DNA of 64,000 nt from Massilia sp. Bi118 (GTDB lineage: Bacteria; Pseudomonadota; Gammaproteobacteria; Burkholderiales; Burkholderiaceae_D), in the NCBI RefSeq assembly GCF_918697865.1, contig NZ_CAKKMV010000012.1, positions 142,161-206,160 of the forward strand, in the 5' to 3' direction. The notes beneath the pieces were generated by a model. That model did not search any database. It saw only the letters and a program-made list of their open reading frames with translations, and was not told the DNA's origin. This document shows, one piece after another, positions 7,771-17,303 of this stretch. Positions within the stretch are counted from its first letter, which is position 1, and each line of letters starts with the position of its first letter. A program made the translations under genes and the position numbers.

Positions 7771-9132
7771 TCATTCAAGCAGGTCTTGCACGCTCGCCAC
7801 GCCGACTTCGGCGCTGCCCTCGGCCAGGCGCACCACGATGGTGTCGCGCGGCTTGATCTGGCCGGGCGAGTGCAGCACCTTGCCCTTGGCATTGCTGACG
7901 ATCGCATAGCCGCGCTCCAGCGTGCGCTGCGGGTTCAGCAGTTCCAGCTGGGCCGACAGTGCGCCGAGCGCCTCGCGCCGCTGGCGCAGCTGGCTGCTCA
8001 TGCTGGCCGCCAGCTGGCGCCTTTCTGACGATAGCAGTGCGCGCAGCGAGCGCACATCCGGCAGGTGGCGAGCCCAGCGTTGCTGCAGCTGGGCCAGCAG
8101 CACGCCGTTACGGTTGACCGGCGTGCGCACCGCATGCGTCAGACTGCTCGCCATGCCCAGGAGTTTCAGGCGCTGGTGGGCGATGCGGTCCGAGGGACTG
8201 ATCATCCGGCGGCTGAGGCTGTCGAGGCCCTGGTTGGCCTCGGACAGGATGCGCTCCATGGCGCGGCGCAGGTCGCCGGCGTCCGCTTCCAGTGAGCTCA
8301 TCCAATCGTCGCGGGCCGTCGCGGCCAGCTCGGCGGCGGCGGTCGGTGTGGCGGCGCGCAGGTCAGCGGCGAAGTCGGCGATGGTGAAGTCGGTCTCGTG
8401 GCCGACGCCCGAGATCACCGGCATCGACGCGGCGGCGATGGCGCGCGCCACCACTTCCTCGTTGAAGCTCCACAAGTCCTCGATCGAGCCGCCGCCGCGG
8501 CAGACCAGCAGCAGGTCCACTTCTTTCCGGCGCGAGGCGGTGGCGATGGCTTCGGCGATCTTCTCGGCCGCACCTTGGCCCTGCACTGGGGCAGGGTAGA
8601 GCACCACGCGCACGTGCGGGGCGCGGCGCTTCAGGGCGGTAAGGACGTCGCGCAGGGCCGCCGCCTGCAGGCTGGTGACGATGCCGATGGCGCGCGTGAA
8701 CAGCGGCAGCGGACGCTTGCGTTCCTGGTCGAACAGGCCCTCGTTGCCCAGCCTTTCCTTCAGGCGCATGAAGGCTTCGTACAGGGCGCCGACGCCGGCG
8801 CGGCGGATCGCCTCGACATTGATCTGGTAGTCGCCGCGCGCGCCGTACAGGGTGACCAGGGCGCGCACCTCGACCTTGTCGCCTTCACGCGGCGTGAAGC
8901 CGGCGTACTGGGCGCGGCCGCGGAACATCACGGCGCGCACCTGGGCGGCATCGTCCTTCAGCGTGAAGTACCAGTGGCCCGAGGCGGCGCGGGTGAAGTT
9001 CGAGATCTCGCCGCCGATCCACACCAGCGGGAAGGAGCGCTCCAGCAGCCGCGCCACCTGCTGGTTGAGCGCGGTGACGGTGAGGACGGGTGGGGCGGCG
9101 TAGGCGGGATCGGCGTCGGATGGCGGGAACAT
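7771..9132 (-). CDS. xseA: Exodeoxyribonuclease VII large subunit
   Basis: 453 residues, the usual length. The N-terminal OB-fold (about 15-110) holds WIGGEISNF and GHWYFTLKD. The catalytic domain has IGIVTS, RGGGS.EDLW and [10 protein letters not shown], and a long C-terminal coiled-coil region follows. With XseB it degrades single-stranded DNA to oligonucleotides in mismatch and recombination repair; xseB is not adjacent. The start region faces the 1.26-kb DnaA-box repeat interval, and a degenerate repeat unit (CTGTCCACA at 9149-9157) lies just upstream of the ATG. Confidence 0.95.
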   Translation of the reverse strand: MFPPSDADPAYAAPPVLTVTALNQQVARLLERSFPLVWIGGEISNFTRAASGHWYFTLKDDAAQVRAVMFRGRAQYAGFTPREGDKVEVRALVTLYGARGDYQINVEAIRRAGVGALYEAFMRLKERLGNEGLFDQERKRPLPLFTRAIGIVTSLQAAALRDVLTALKRRAPHVRVVLYPAPVQGQGAAEKIAEAIATASRRKEVDLLLVCRGGGSIEDLWSFNEEVVARAIAAASMPVISGVGHETDFTIADFAADLRAATPTAAAELAATARDDWMSSLEADAGDLRRAMERILSEANQGLDSLSRRMISPSDRIAHQRLKLLGMASSLTHAVRTPVNRNGVLLAQLQQRWARHLPDVRSLRALLSSERRQLAASMSSQLRQRREALGALSAQLELLNPQRTLERGYAIVSNAKGKVLHSPGQIKPRDTIVVRLAEGSAEVGVASVQDLLE

Positions 9133-9317
9133 AGGAATGGGCTTTTAACTGTCCACAAAAACATGGCTGCATATTGTGGGCGCCATATCTGCGGTAATAC
9201 AACAAATAGTTTTTGTAAACGCTTGATTTTTAATGCTAATTTTCGCTGCCTGATTTCGATGCAGAAACAAAATTTCCTTACGGATCAAAGACTTGTCAGG
9301 CCCGGATGGCACTTGGC

Positions 9318-9342
9318 CACAATCTTATCCACAGAAATTGTG
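9318..9342 (+). promoter_or_regulatory. DnaA-box palindrome, unit 1
   Basis: 25-bp B block with a perfect consensus DnaA box TTATCCACA at 9325-9333 between CACAATCT and AAATTGTG arms. A near-consensus inverted box (TTATCCACT on the minus strand, 9347-9355) lies just after it. This is the most origin-like part of the array and is next to the most AT-rich segment. Confidence 0.7.
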
Positions 9343-9447
9343 AGGAAGTGGATAAGCCTTGCATCCTATTTCCGGTGCGTAAAAATCAGGCATGCAGTTG
9401 TTTTCTCAAGGCAATCAAGGACTTAGCCTGCTGTTCGGGGTCTTGCT

Positions 9448-9472
9448 CACATCGTTTTCCACAATTTATGTG
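9448..9472 (+). promoter_or_regulatory. DnaA-box palindrome, unit 2
   Basis: B block with TTTTCCACA at 9455-9463; the outer arms CACAT/ATGTG are the conserved part. The A block is at 9401-9424. Confidence 0.6.
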
Positions 9473-9597
9473 CAAACCTGGGCTATTCGGGCAGTCATCC
9501 AGTCCAACGGTGCATAAGTCGGGCTGTGCCTAAAAATGCTGCAGCAGGTATTTGTCCTTTAAATTCAAACACTTTGATCTTGATCAAGGTCCTTGCT

Positions 9598-9622
9598 CAC
9601 AATCTTTTCCACAAAATTTGTG
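9598..9622 (+). promoter_or_regulatory. DnaA-box palindrome, unit 3
   Basis: B block with TTTTCCACA at 9605-9613, arms CACAATCT/AAATTTGTG, followed by AAGAAGCG as in unit 5. The A block is at 9551-9574. Confidence 0.6.
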
Positions 9623-9859
9623 AAGAAGCGCAGGGCTGCGAACGGGATTTCTGCGGCGCTCGGTAAGGCCCGGCACAGGAGCAAGCTGAGGCGTCCATCG
9701 ACGGGCCCCGGTTTCGTCAGGGATGGGACTATACCAGTCTGGCGCGGTCATTGCCGCTTGCACAAGCTGGACTGACACGGAGGAGCTTGCCTAAATTTTG
9801 TGCGTGTCGAGCTTTTTCCTTTGGATTCAAACACTTGGGAACTGGTCGCCGGGATTGCA

Positions 9860-9884
9860 CACATCGTTTTCCACAGTTTATGTG
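9860..9884 (+). promoter_or_regulatory. DnaA-box palindrome, unit 4
   Basis: B block with TTTTCCACA at 9867-9875, arms CACAT/ATGTG as in unit 2. The A block is at 9813-9836. Confidence 0.6.
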
Positions 9885-9987
9885 CAAAGTCCGCCTGAAA
9901 CGGGGATAAGCCAGGCTGCCTAAAAAACGGGCTTCGGAACTTTTTCCTTATGAATCAAGGGGTTTAGTGTCGCTATGTGCGCTTGCG

Positions 9988-10012
9988 CACAATTTTGTCC
10001 ACAAAAAATGTG
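9988..10012 (+). promoter_or_regulatory. DnaA-box palindrome, unit 5
   Basis: B block with TTGTCCACA at 9995-10003, one base from the consensus box; AAGAAGCG follows. The A block is at 9941-9965. Confidence 0.6.
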
Positions 10013-10125
10013 AAGAAGCGGGCCGGACTGTAAGGAAGTTACGCGTGTGCCGTGTTGCCACAAATTTCATCGCCAAAATTTCCATCAGTAAAATCAATGA
10101 CTTACCTTAAGGAAAGGGTATTCCA

Positions 10126-10150
10126 CACAAATTTATCCACAGAAATTGTG
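10126..10150 (+). promoter_or_regulatory. DnaA-box palindrome, unit 6
   Basis: B block with consensus TTATCCACA at 10133-10141, right arm AAATTGTG. The A block (10080-10103) is the most diverged. Confidence 0.65.
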
Positions 10151-10279
10151 GGCAAGTTTCATCCGGCCAGCGTGCTTTGGTTGCAACAAGGAAATACACA
10201 AACAAGCCTGCCAAGTTTTTACGCATGGAAAAATATCCTTTAAGAATCAAGGATCTTTCCTGCAGCAAAGCCTCTTGCG

Positions 10280-10304
10280 CACACTTTTATCCACAGAAAG
10301 TGTG
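10280..10304 (+). promoter_or_regulatory. DnaA-box palindrome, unit 7
   Basis: B block with consensus TTATCCACA at 10287-10295; arms CACACTTT/AAAGTGTG carry a compensating pair change relative to the other units, so the palindrome symmetry is kept. The A block is at 10233-10257. It ends about 90 bp before the exbB start. Confidence 0.65.
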
Positions 10305-10391
10305 CAGAACTCTACTTGCCGCAAAGCTGGCAACACGTTACATTGCGCAATTCGTTTCCGCCTTGTTTTTCTACCTATTCAGGAGTTCCTT

Positions 10392-10997
10392 TTGCTCGCC
10401 ATTCTTCAAGCCGCCGGCTGGCCCATCTGGCTGTTGCTGATTGCCTCGATCATCGCACTGGCGCTGATCATCGAACGCCTGATCTACCTGCGCCGCGAGA
10501 AAATCCTGCCGCGCCAGCTGCTCGACGAAGTCATCCAGGTCTATCGCAGCGGCAAGGTCACGCCGGACATCATCGACAAGCTGCAGACCAACTCGCCGCT
10601 GGGCGCCGTGCTGGCCGCCGCGCTGCGCAACGTCGATGCCCCGCGCGACGTGATGAAGGAGTCGATCGAAGAAGCGGGCAGGGGCGTGGCCCACGTGCTC
10701 GAGCGCTTCCTCACCACCCTGGGCACGATCGCCTCGCTGGCGCCGCTGATGGGCCTGTTCGGTACCGTGGTCGGCATGATCGAGATCTTCGGCGCCCAGA
10801 ACGCCTCCGGCACCAATCCCGCCCAACTGGCCCACGGCATCTCGGTGGCCCTGTATAACACCGGCTTCGGCCTGGCGATCGCAATGCCGGCTTTGGTGTT
10901 CTACCGCCACTTCCGCGCCCTGGTCGACAGCTTCATCATCGACATGGAGCTGCAGGCCGTGAAATTCGTCGACGTCGTCCACGGTGCCCGCAAATGA
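10392..10997 (+). CDS. exbB: MotA/TolQ/ExbB proton channel family protein
   Basis: 201-residue inner-membrane protein that with the following ExbD-like protein forms a proton-driven motor energising an outer-membrane transporter or envelope process. Membrane segments lie near 8-28, 110-135 and 150-175, with the family motif around LAPLMGLFGTVVGMI and ALYNTGFGLAIAMPAL. The TTG at 10392 is chosen because AGGAG lies 6 bases upstream and the protein then begins LLAILQAAGWP, as in close relatives; the open frame runs further upstream into the repeat array without family similarity. Its stop overlaps the exbD start. Confidence 0.88.
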   Translation: MLAILQAAGWPIWLLLIASIIALALIIERLIYLRREKILPRQLLDEVIQVYRSGKVTPDIIDKLQTNSPLGAVLAAALRNVDAPRDVMKESIEEAGRGVAHVLERFLTTLGTIASLAPLMGLFGTVVGMIEIFGAQNASGTNPAQLAHGISVALYNTGFGLAIAMPALVFYRHFRALVDSFIIDMELQAVKFVDVVHGARK

Positions 10998-11449
10998 TGG
11001 ACTTCCGCCGCGGCCGCAAGCGCGAGGATCCGGAGATCAACCTGATCCCGTTCATCGACGTGCTGCTCGTGGTGCTGATCTTCCTGATGGTCACCACCAC
11101 CTACAGCAAGTTCACCGAGCTGCAGATCACCCTGCCGACCGCCGACGCCGAGAAGGCGATCGACAAGCCTTTCGAGATCAACGTCACCGTCGATGCCAAG
11201 GGTAACTACACCGTCAACAATGTGCCGGTCTCCTTCCACGGCGTGGCCGGCCTCGCCGAGGACCTCAGGCATGCCGCCGCGACCGGCCCGGACGGCCAGC
11301 CGCTGGCGAACCCGGCCAAGGACCCGGTGATCATCGTGAATGCCGACCAGTTCGCCATGCACCAGATGGTGATCAATGTGCTGGAAGCAGCGCGGATGGC
11401 GGGGTATGACAAGCTGACGTTTGCGGCGCAGAGCGGCGGGCAGAAGTAA
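10994..11449 (+). CDS. exbD: ExbD/TolR family biopolymer transport protein
   Basis: 151 residues: a short basic cytoplasmic start, one membrane helix with the conserved Asp in the INLIPFIDVLLV context, then a periplasmic domain. It is the partner of the preceding channel subunit and its ATG overlaps that gene's stop (ATGA). The gene order exbB-exbD-lpxK is common in Burkholderiales. No tonB gene is near, so which envelope process is driven cannot be read here. Confidence 0.9.
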   Translation: MMDFRRGRKREDPEINLIPFIDVLLVVLIFLMVTTTYSKFTELQITLPTADAEKAIDKPFEINVTVDAKGNYTVNNVPVSFHGVAGLAEDLRHAAATGPDGQPLANPAKDPVIIVNADQFAMHQMVINVLEAARMAGYDKLTFAAQSGGQK

Positions 11450-11463
11450 GCACCGTTTGTCGT

Positions 11464-11480
11464 GCCGGGCATTGCCCGGC
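11464..11480 (+). terminator. GC-rich hairpin after exbD
   Basis: GCCGGGC and GCCCGGC form a 7-bp perfect stem with an ATT loop, 15 bp after the exbD stop. There is no T-run, so termination is uncertain. It may be a short intergenic repeat. Confidence 0.35.
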
Positions 11481-11502
11481 CCACCTCCCCGCGACCTTAA
11501 CT

Positions 11503-11590
11503 CGTCGTCCCCGCGTAGGCGGGGATCCAAGTTTGCAAGCGTTTCGATAGCTCGAGCAGAACTTGGGTCCCCGCCTTCGCGGGGACGACG
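11503..11590. repeat. Paired REP-like element
   Basis: Two 29-bp arms at 11503-11531 and 11562-11590 face each other. Each carries the CGTCGTCCCCGCG...GCGGGGA core that itself folds on its own; the spacer is 30 bp. The form matches the paired extragenic palindromes common in proteobacteria with a GTCCCCGCG..GCGGGGA core. It lies between exbD and lpxK. Confidence 0.75.
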
Positions 11591-11631
11591 TTTACCGGCT
11601 AACGCTTCTTTCACGAGCTAGCGCTTTTCAC

Positions 11632-12675
11632 ATGGCTTCATCCCTCGAATCGACCCTCACCCGCGCCTGGCTCCGCCGAGGCCCCCTGGCCCTGGCCCTG
11701 TGGCCCCTGTCCCTGCTGTTCCGCCTGCTCGCCGCGCTGCGCGTCATCCTGTTCCGCGCCGGCATCCTGCAATCCGAACGTCTGCCCGTCCCTGTCATCG
11801 TGGTCGGCAATATCTTTATTGGCGGCACCGGCAAGACGCCGCTCACCATCTGGCTGGTCGAGCAGCTGCGCGCCGCCGGCCTGCAGCCTGGCGTGATCTC
11901 GCGCGGCCATGGCGGGGAAGGGGACAGCGGCCCGCGTGAAGTCCTGCCAGGTTCGAGCGCGCGCGAGGTCGGCGACGAGCCCCTGCTGATCGGCATGCGC
12001 ACTGGCTGCCCGGTCGTGGTCGGGCGCCGCCGTGCCGAGGCCGGCCGCCACCTGCTGGAAAGCCATCCCAAGGTGGACGTGCTGGTCACCGACGACGGCC
12101 TCCAGCACTACGCCCTGCAGCGCGACGTCGAGCTGGTGCTGTTCGACGGCCGCGGCGTCGGCAATGGCTGGACCCTGCCGGCCGGGCCGCTGCGCGAGCC
12201 GCCTTCGCGCCGGCGCGATTTCACGGTCGTGAACACGCCCGAGCTGACGCCCGCGCTGGCGCTGGCGGTCGGCGGCCGCCCCTACCGGATGCAGCTGGCG
12301 GGAGAGTACGCCGAACAATTGCGCGACCCGCAACAGCGCCTGCCGCTGTCCACGCTGGCCGAAACCATGGCCGGCAAGCGCATCGTGGCCGCCGCAGGCA
12401 TCGGCAATCCCTCTCGCTTTTTCAGCATGCTGAAGGCGGCCGGGCTGCGGATCGAGGAACTGCCGCTGCCCGACCACCACGACTTCCTCGACGACCCCTT
12501 CAAGGACCTCGATGCCGAGCTCATCCTGATGACCGAGAAGGATGCAGTAAAATGTCGGCAACTTGAACATCTGAACAACGACCCGCGCTTGTGGGTCGTC
12601 CCGGTCACTGCGCAGATCGATGCTGCGCTGGCCGCTCAAATCGTGGAGAAATGTCGTGGACGCCCGACTGCTTGA
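11632..12675 (+). CDS. lpxK: Tetraacyldisaccharide 4'-kinase
   Basis: 347-residue lipid A biosynthesis kinase that phosphorylates the 4' position of the tetraacyldisaccharide precursor at the inner membrane. An N-terminal amphipathic/membrane segment (about 18-42) precedes the P-loop GGTGKTP at 64-70. The DDGLQHY and PAGPLREP signatures follow, with a C-terminal MTEKDAVKC motif. The ATG at 11632 fits the family start; the upstream frame runs through the REP element. Its end overlaps the next gene by 20 bp. Confidence 0.93.
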   Translation: MASSLESTLTRAWLRRGPLALALWPLSLLFRLLAALRVILFRAGILQSERLPVPVIVVGNIFIGGTGKTPLTIWLVEQLRAAGLQPGVISRGHGGEGDSGPREVLPGSSAREVGDEPLLIGMRTGCPVVVGRRRAEAGRHLLESHPKVDVLVTDDGLQHYALQRDVELVLFDGRGVGNGWTLPAGPLREPPSRRRDFTVVNTPELTPALALAVGGRPYRMQLAGEYAEQLRDPQQRLPLSTLAETMAGKRIVAAAGIGNPSRFFSMLKAAGLRIEELPLPDHHDFLDDPFKDLDAELILMTEKDAVKCRQLEHLNNDPRLWVVPVTAQIDAALAAQIVEKCRGRPTA

Positions 12676-12829
12676 TATCCTGGTCTGCCCCCTGTGCAAG
12701 GGACCGCTCGAATTTGACAAGAAAGCGCAGGAGCTGACCTGCCGCCCGGACCGCCTGGCCTATCCGATCCGCGACGGCATCCCGATCATGTGGGCCGACC
12801 AGGCCCGCAAGGTCGAGCCGTCGGTCTGA
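12656..12829 (+). CDS. Trm112 family protein
   Basis: 57-residue small zinc-binding-like protein with the CPLCKG motif near residue 11, a second Cys (LTCR) and the IRDGIPIMW end typical of YcaR/Trm112 proteins. The GTG at 12656 gives the family N-terminus [12 protein letters not shown] and has GGAG upstream, and it overlaps the lpxK end. In many proteobacteria this gene sits between lpxK and kdsB, as here. Its exact role is not established in this setting. Confidence 0.88.
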   Translation: MDARLLDILVCPLCKGPLEFDKKAQELTCRPDRLAYPIRDGIPIMWADQARKVEPSV

Positions 12830-12836
12830 TCCCGCC

Positions 12837-13589
12837 ATGAGTTTCGTCGTCATCATCCCGGCCCGCCTGGCATCGACCCGGCTGCCGAACAAGCCGCTGG
12901 CCGACCTCGGCGGCAAGCCGATGGTGGTGCGCGTGGCCGAGCGCGCCCGGGAATCCGGCGCCAGCCGCATCGTCGTCGCCACCGACCACCCCGACATCCT
13001 GGCTGCCTGCGCCGATCACGGCGTCGAAGCCTGCATGACGCGCGCCGACCATCCGTCGGGCACCGACCGCATCGCCGAAGTCGCGCGCGCCCTCGGGCTG
13101 CCGGATGACGCCGTGGTGGTCAACCTGCAGGGCGACGAGCCGCTGATCGACCCGGCCCTGCTGTCCGCCTGCGCCGCCCGCATCGGCCGCGAGGTGCCCA
13201 TGGCCACCTGCGCCCACCCGCTGATTGATGCTGCCGATGCCTTCAACCCGAACGTGGTCAAGGTCGTGCTCGACAAGCTCGGCCGTGCTTTGTATTTTTC
13301 GCGCGCCACCATCCCCTGGCATCGCGACGCCTTCGCGCAAAGCCGCGAGCAGCTGCCGGCAGGCTATGTCCCGCTCCGCCATATCGGCTTGTATGCTTAT
13401 AGCAACGGTTTCCTGCAGCAATATCCGCAGCTGGAGCCATCGCCGCTAGAGACGATCGAAGCGCTGGAACAGCTGCGCGTGCTCTGGCATGGCGTGCCGA
13501 TCGCCGTGCACGTGACCGACAGCGCGCCGGCGGCGGGCGTCGATACGCCGGAAGACCTGGCGCGGGTGCGCGCTTTCTTCGCGTCTTGA
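12837..13589 (+). CDS. kdsB: 3-deoxy-manno-octulosonate cytidylyltransferase
   Basis: 250-residue cytosolic enzyme that activates Kdo with CTP to CMP-Kdo for lipopolysaccharide inner-core synthesis. The nucleotidyltransferase start [16 protein letters not shown] is clear, with NLQGDEPL and the HIGLYAY segment further on. It begins 7 bp after the Trm112 gene and belongs to the exbB-exbD-lpxK-Trm112-kdsB run. Confidence 0.95.
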   Translation: MSFVVIIPARLASTRLPNKPLADLGGKPMVVRVAERARESGASRIVVATDHPDILAACADHGVEACMTRADHPSGTDRIAEVARALGLPDDAVVVNLQGDEPLIDPALLSACAARIGREVPMATCAHPLIDAADAFNPNVVKVVLDKLGRALYFSRATIPWHRDAFAQSREQLPAGYVPLRHIGLYAYSNGFLQQYPQLEPSPLETIEALEQLRVLWHGVPIAVHVTDSAPAAGVDTPEDLARVRAFFAS

Positions 13590-13654
13590 TCCAGCAGGAA
13601 ATATCTTCAGGTCCGGTCTGCGCCACCTCAAGCAGCCCCTTCGATCCCTCCCCC

Positions 13655-13678
13655 GCAGTGGCGTTGGGCGCTGCTTTT
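13655..13678 (+). terminator. Possible terminator after kdsB
   Basis: GCAGTG (13655-13660) pairs with CGCTGC (13669-13674) including one G-T pair, followed by TTTT. The short stem makes this moderate to weak. Confidence 0.4.
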
Positions 13679-13697
13679 GTGGTAACTTTCGGATTAG

Positions 13698-14393
<696 letters not shown>

Positions 14394-14411
14394 GCCGGGC
14401 ACATCTATACA

Positions 14412-14441
14412 GGCGGTCTTTCGAGGCCGCCAAAGAGTTTT
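14412..14441 (+). terminator. Possible terminator after adk
   Basis: GGCGGTC and GGCCGCC pair over 7 bp (one G-T pair) around a six-base loop; a short TTTT follows after six bases. It lies 18 bp past the adk stop. Confidence 0.4.
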
Positions 14442-14566
14442 CCGGGCGTCGCACATCGCGCTGCCCGTTGGCTCCGGATGACTTATAGCCATCCGTCCAG
14501 GTTTTTGGATCAAAGTTTCGCAACAGTGCGTAGTACTTGATCGAAGGACAAGGGGGGAGAGACTAT

Positions 14567-16768
14567 ATGGCATCCACACAGCTGGGCTTCGCCGTCGCAT
14601 GCGGCGTCATCGCGGTACTTTACGGATTGTGGTCACGAAGCTGGATCCTGCAACAGGATCCCGGCAACGGCCGCATGCAGGAAATCTCGCTGGCCATCCA
14701 GCAGGGCGCGTCGGCCTACCTGGCGCGCCAGTACCGTACGATCGGCATCGTCGGCCTTGTCCTGCTGATTGCCATCTTCTTCCTTCTCGGCGGCCTTACC
14801 GCGGCCGGCTTCCTGGCCGGGGCGGTGCTGTCCGGCGCCTGCGGCTTCATCGGCATGAACGTCTCGGTGCGGGCCAATGTCCGCACCGCCCAGGCCGCCT
14901 CGCACGGCATGGACCGGGCCCTCGACGTCGCCTTCCGCGGCGGCGCGATCACCGGCATGTTGGTGGTCGGGCTGGGGCTGCTCGGCGTCTCGCTGTTCTA
15001 CTGGTTCCTGATCGCGGCCTCGGGGCCGTCGCTGTCGCCGCATGATGCCATCCAGCCGCTGGTCGGCCTGGCCTTCGGCGCCTCGCTGATCTCGATCTTC
15101 GCGCGTTTGGGCGGCGGTATCTTCACCAAGGGCGCCGACGTCGGCGCCGACCTCGTCGGCAAGGTCGAGGCCGGCATTCCCGAGGACGATCCGCGCAACC
15201 CCGCCGTCATCGCTGACAACGTGGGCGACAACGTCGGCGACTGCGCCGGCATGGCGGCCGACCTGTTCGAGACCTATGTCGTGACCCTGGTCGCCACCAT
15301 GCTGCTGGGCGCGCTGATGGTGCCCACCACCGGCAGCGCGGCGGTCATCTTCCCGATGCTGCTGGGCGCGGTGTCCATCATCGCTTCCATCGTCGGCTGC
15401 ATGATGGTCAAGAACAAGCCGGGGAAAAAGATCATGTCGGCCCTGTACACGGGGCTGTGGTGGGCCGCCGGGCTGTCGCTGATCGGCTTTGCCGTCGTCA
15501 CCTGGATGGTCTGGGGCGAGGACGCGATGCGCTGGCGCATGCTGGGCTGCTCCCTGGTCGGCATTGTGCTGACCGGCCTGATGGTCTACATCACCGAGTA
15601 CTACACCGGCACCGAGTTCCGCCCCGTGCAGCACATTGCCGAGGCCTCGACCACCGGCCACGGCACCAACATCATCGCCGGCCTGGGCGTGTCGATGAAG
15701 TCGACCGCCTACCCGGTGCTGGTGGTGTGCGCCGCGATCCTGGTGGCCTACGCCCTGGGTGAGCTCTATGGCATCGCGATCGCCGCCACCTCGATGCTGT
15801 CGATGGCCGGCATCATCGTCGCGCTGGACGCCTACGGGCCCATCACCGACAACGCCGGCGGCATCGCCGAGATGAGCGGCCTGCCGGACAGCGTGCGCGC
15901 CGTCACCGATCCGCTGGATGCGGTCGGCAACACCACCAAGGCCGTCACCAAGGGCTATGCGATCGGCTCGGCCGGCCTGGCCGCGCTGGTGCTGTTCGCC
16001 GACTACACGCATGCGCTGGAGGCGGGCGGTACCCGCATCAGCTTCGAGCTGTCGAATCCGATGGTGATCGTCGGCCTGTTCATCGGCGGCCTGGTGCCCT
16101 ACCTGTTCGGGGCGCTGGCGATGGAGGCCGTAGGGCGGGCCGCCGGCGCCGTGGTGGTCGAGGTGCGGCGCCAGTTCCGCGAGATCGTCGGCATCATGGC
16201 CGGCACCGGCAAGCCGGAATACGACAAGGCCGTCGACATGCTGACCGCATCGGCAATCCGCGAAATGGTGCTGCCTTCGCTGCTGCCGGTGGTGGTGCCG
16301 GTGGCGGTCGGGATGCTGCTGGGCCCGGCGGCCCTGGGCGGCATGCTGATGGGGACCATCGTAACCGGCCTGTTCGTGGCGATCTCGATGACCACCGGCG
16401 GCGGCGCCTGGGACAATGCCAAGAAGTACATCGAGGACAACCACTTCGGCGGCAAGGGCTCGGACGCGCACAAGGCGGCCGTGACCGGCGACACCGTGGG
16501 CGACCCCTACAAGGACACGGCCGGCCCGGCGGTGAATCCGCTCATCAAGATCATCAACATCGTCGCGCTGTTGCTGGTGCCGCTGCTGCCGGTCGGCGGC
16601 GGCTGGCTTGCCGTGAAGGCGCCGCAGTTGACGCCGCAGATGATGCGCGCGCCCGGCGCCCCGCCGCCCTCGGCGGTGGCCACGCGGACGCTCAGCGCCC
16701 CAGTGCCGCCGTCAGCGCTTGCCGCAGCGACGCCTGGTCCGAATCGCCCCGATAGCGTTGGCCGTTGA
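14567..16768 (+). CDS. hppA: K+-independent proton-pumping membrane pyrophosphatase
   Basis: 733-residue integral membrane protein with about 16 helices that couples pyrophosphate hydrolysis to proton export. The catalytic loop reads [18 protein letters not shown], followed by [21 protein letters not shown], and a second acidic set ([14 protein letters not shown]) lies near the C-terminus. K458 in the [16 protein letters not shown] segment marks the K+-independent subclass, where the K+-dependent subclass has Ala. The ATG at 14567 follows a GGGGAGAG SD-like run. The last roughly 40 residues are Pro/Ala-rich and unusual, and overlap the antisense DsbA-family gene by 77 bp. Confidence 0.93.
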   Translation: MASTQLGFAVACGVIAVLYGLWSRSWILQQDPGNGRMQEISLAIQQGASAYLARQYRTIGIVGLVLLIAIFFLLGGLTAAGFLAGAVLSGACGFIGMNVSVRANVRTAQAASHGMDRALDVAFRGGAITGMLVVGLGLLGVSLFYWFLIAASGPSLSPHDAIQPLVGLAFGASLISIFARLGGGIFTKGADVGADLVGKVEAGIPEDDPRNPAVIADNVGDNVGDCAGMAADLFETYVVTLVATMLLGALMVPTTGSAAVIFPMLLGAVSIIASIVGCMMVKNKPGKKIMSALYTGLWWAAGLSLIGFAVVTWMVWGEDAMRWRMLGCSLVGIVLTGLMVYITEYYTGTEFRPVQHIAEASTTGHGTNIIAGLGVSMKSTAYPVLVVCAAILVAYALGELYGIAIAATSMLSMAGIIVALDAYGPITDNAGGIAEMSGLPDSVRAVTDPLDAVGNTTKAVTKGYAIGSAGLAALVLFADYTHALEAGGTRISFELSNPMVIVGLFIGGLVPYLFGALAMEAVGRAAGAVVVEVRRQFREIVGIMAGTGKPEYDKAVDMLTASAIREMVLPSLLPVVVPVAVGMLLGPAALGGMLMGTIVTGLFVAISMTTGGGAWDNAKKYIEDNHFGGKGSDAHKAAVTGDTVGDPYKDTAGPAVNPLIKIINIVALLLVPLLPVGGGWLAVKAPQLTPQMMRAPGAPPPSAVATRTLSAPVPPSALAAATPGPNRPDSVGR

Positions 16769-17228
16769 TGAAGAAGGTCGGCGTCCCGGTGGCGCCGTCG
16801 TGGTGGGCGCGTTCCAGGTCGCCCTGAACGCGCGGGCGGTGGCGGCGCTCCAGGACATCGGCGCGGAAGCGCTCGATGTCGAGGTCCAGGCTTTCCGCCA
16901 GCACGGCCAGGTCCTGCTTGTCCATCACCGTGCGCTGCTGCTCGAACAGGATGTCGTGCATGTCCCAGAACTTGCCCTGGCTGGCGGCGGCTTCGGCCGC
17001 CTCCGCCGCCAGTTCGGCCAGCGGATGGCGGTCCGCCAGCGGCAGGTGGCGGTACACCAGGCGGATGCCGCCCAGCTCATCGGCCAACTCGGCGCTCAAG
17101 CCGCTCAGCGCCGCATGCGCCCGCGCGCAGTAGGGGCACTGGAAGTCGCCGTATTCGATCAAGGTCAGCGCCGCATCCTGCGGGCCACGCACGTGCTCAT
17201 CGGGGCCGATCTGGTCCACACGATCCAT
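16692..17228 (-). CDS. DsbA-family thioredoxin-fold oxidoreductase (no signal peptide)
   Basis: 178-residue DsbA-family protein with the motif C31-P-Y-C34 in [10 protein letters not shown] and a cis-Pro loop [14 protein letters not shown]. No signal peptide is present, so it is probably cytosolic. Relatives are annotated as thioredoxin-domain or DsbA oxidoreductases, and the substrate is unknown. The ATG at 17228 is chosen because AGGAG lies 6-7 bases upstream; an ATG seven codons earlier lacks one. Its 3' end overlaps the 3' end of hppA on the opposite strand. Confidence 0.82.
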   Translation of the reverse strand: MDRVDQIGPDEHVRGPQDAALTLIEYGDFQCPYCARAHAALSGLSAELADELGGIRLVYRHLPLADRHPLAELAAEAAEAAASQGKFWDMHDILFEQQRTVMDKQDLAVLAESLDLDIERFRADVLERRHRPRVQGDLERAHHDGATGTPTFFINGQRYRGDSDQASLRQALTAALGR

Positions 17229-17303
17229 GAAATTCTCCTGTGTTCGCAATGGAGAGAATCATGGCATGCGCAGTGGATCGCCGCCGCGAGTTTCGGGTAG
17301 GAA

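Larger units (their letters stand above)
9273..10304 (+). repeat. Seven diverged tandem units with DnaA-box palindromes
   Basis: Each unit has an A block (consensus TTTTCCTTWRGAATCAAGGACTT without its last few bases) and, 45-47 bp later, a 25-bp B block of form CACAATTT-N9-AAATTGTG whose centre carries a DnaA-box-like 9-mer at a fixed offset of 7. B blocks start at 9318, 9448, 9598, 9860, 9988, 10126 and 10280. The 9-mers are TTATCCACA (9325, 10133, 10287), TTTTCCACA (9455, 9605, 9867) and TTGTCCACA (9995), all on the plus strand. Units repeat every 128-154 bp, with one double-length gap of 262. Weaker shared words (GCCTAAAAA, GATAAGCC) upstream of several A blocks show that whole units were duplicated and then diverged. 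Confidence 0.85.
9133..10391. other. 1.26-kb gene-free interval with a tandem DnaA-box repeat array
   Basis: No credible gene lies here; the short open frames lack family signatures and start signals and are broken by the repeats. The interval is visibly more AT-rich than its surroundings, especially at 9199-9244. It contains seven diverged units, listed separately, plus a degenerate unit near 9141-9166. The stretch 9623-9812 lacks a recognisable unit although the spacing leaves room for one. The interval separates xseA from exbB, which are transcribed divergently. Confidence 0.8.

Noticed and set aside
9306..10243. Three short open frames (9306-9533, 9593-9775, 10052-10243) in the repeat interval
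   Set aside because: They consist of the repeat units themselves, have no ribosome sites and no conserved protein features.
9273..10304. CRISPR-like array
   Set aside because: The repeats are diverged, the spacing is 128-154 bp, the intervening sequence is itself repeated, and there are no cas genes.
9133..10391. Calling the interval the chromosome origin
   Set aside because: DnaA boxes and an AT-rich stretch are present, but dnaA, dnaN, rpmH, gyrB and parAB are absent and skew cannot be judged in this window.
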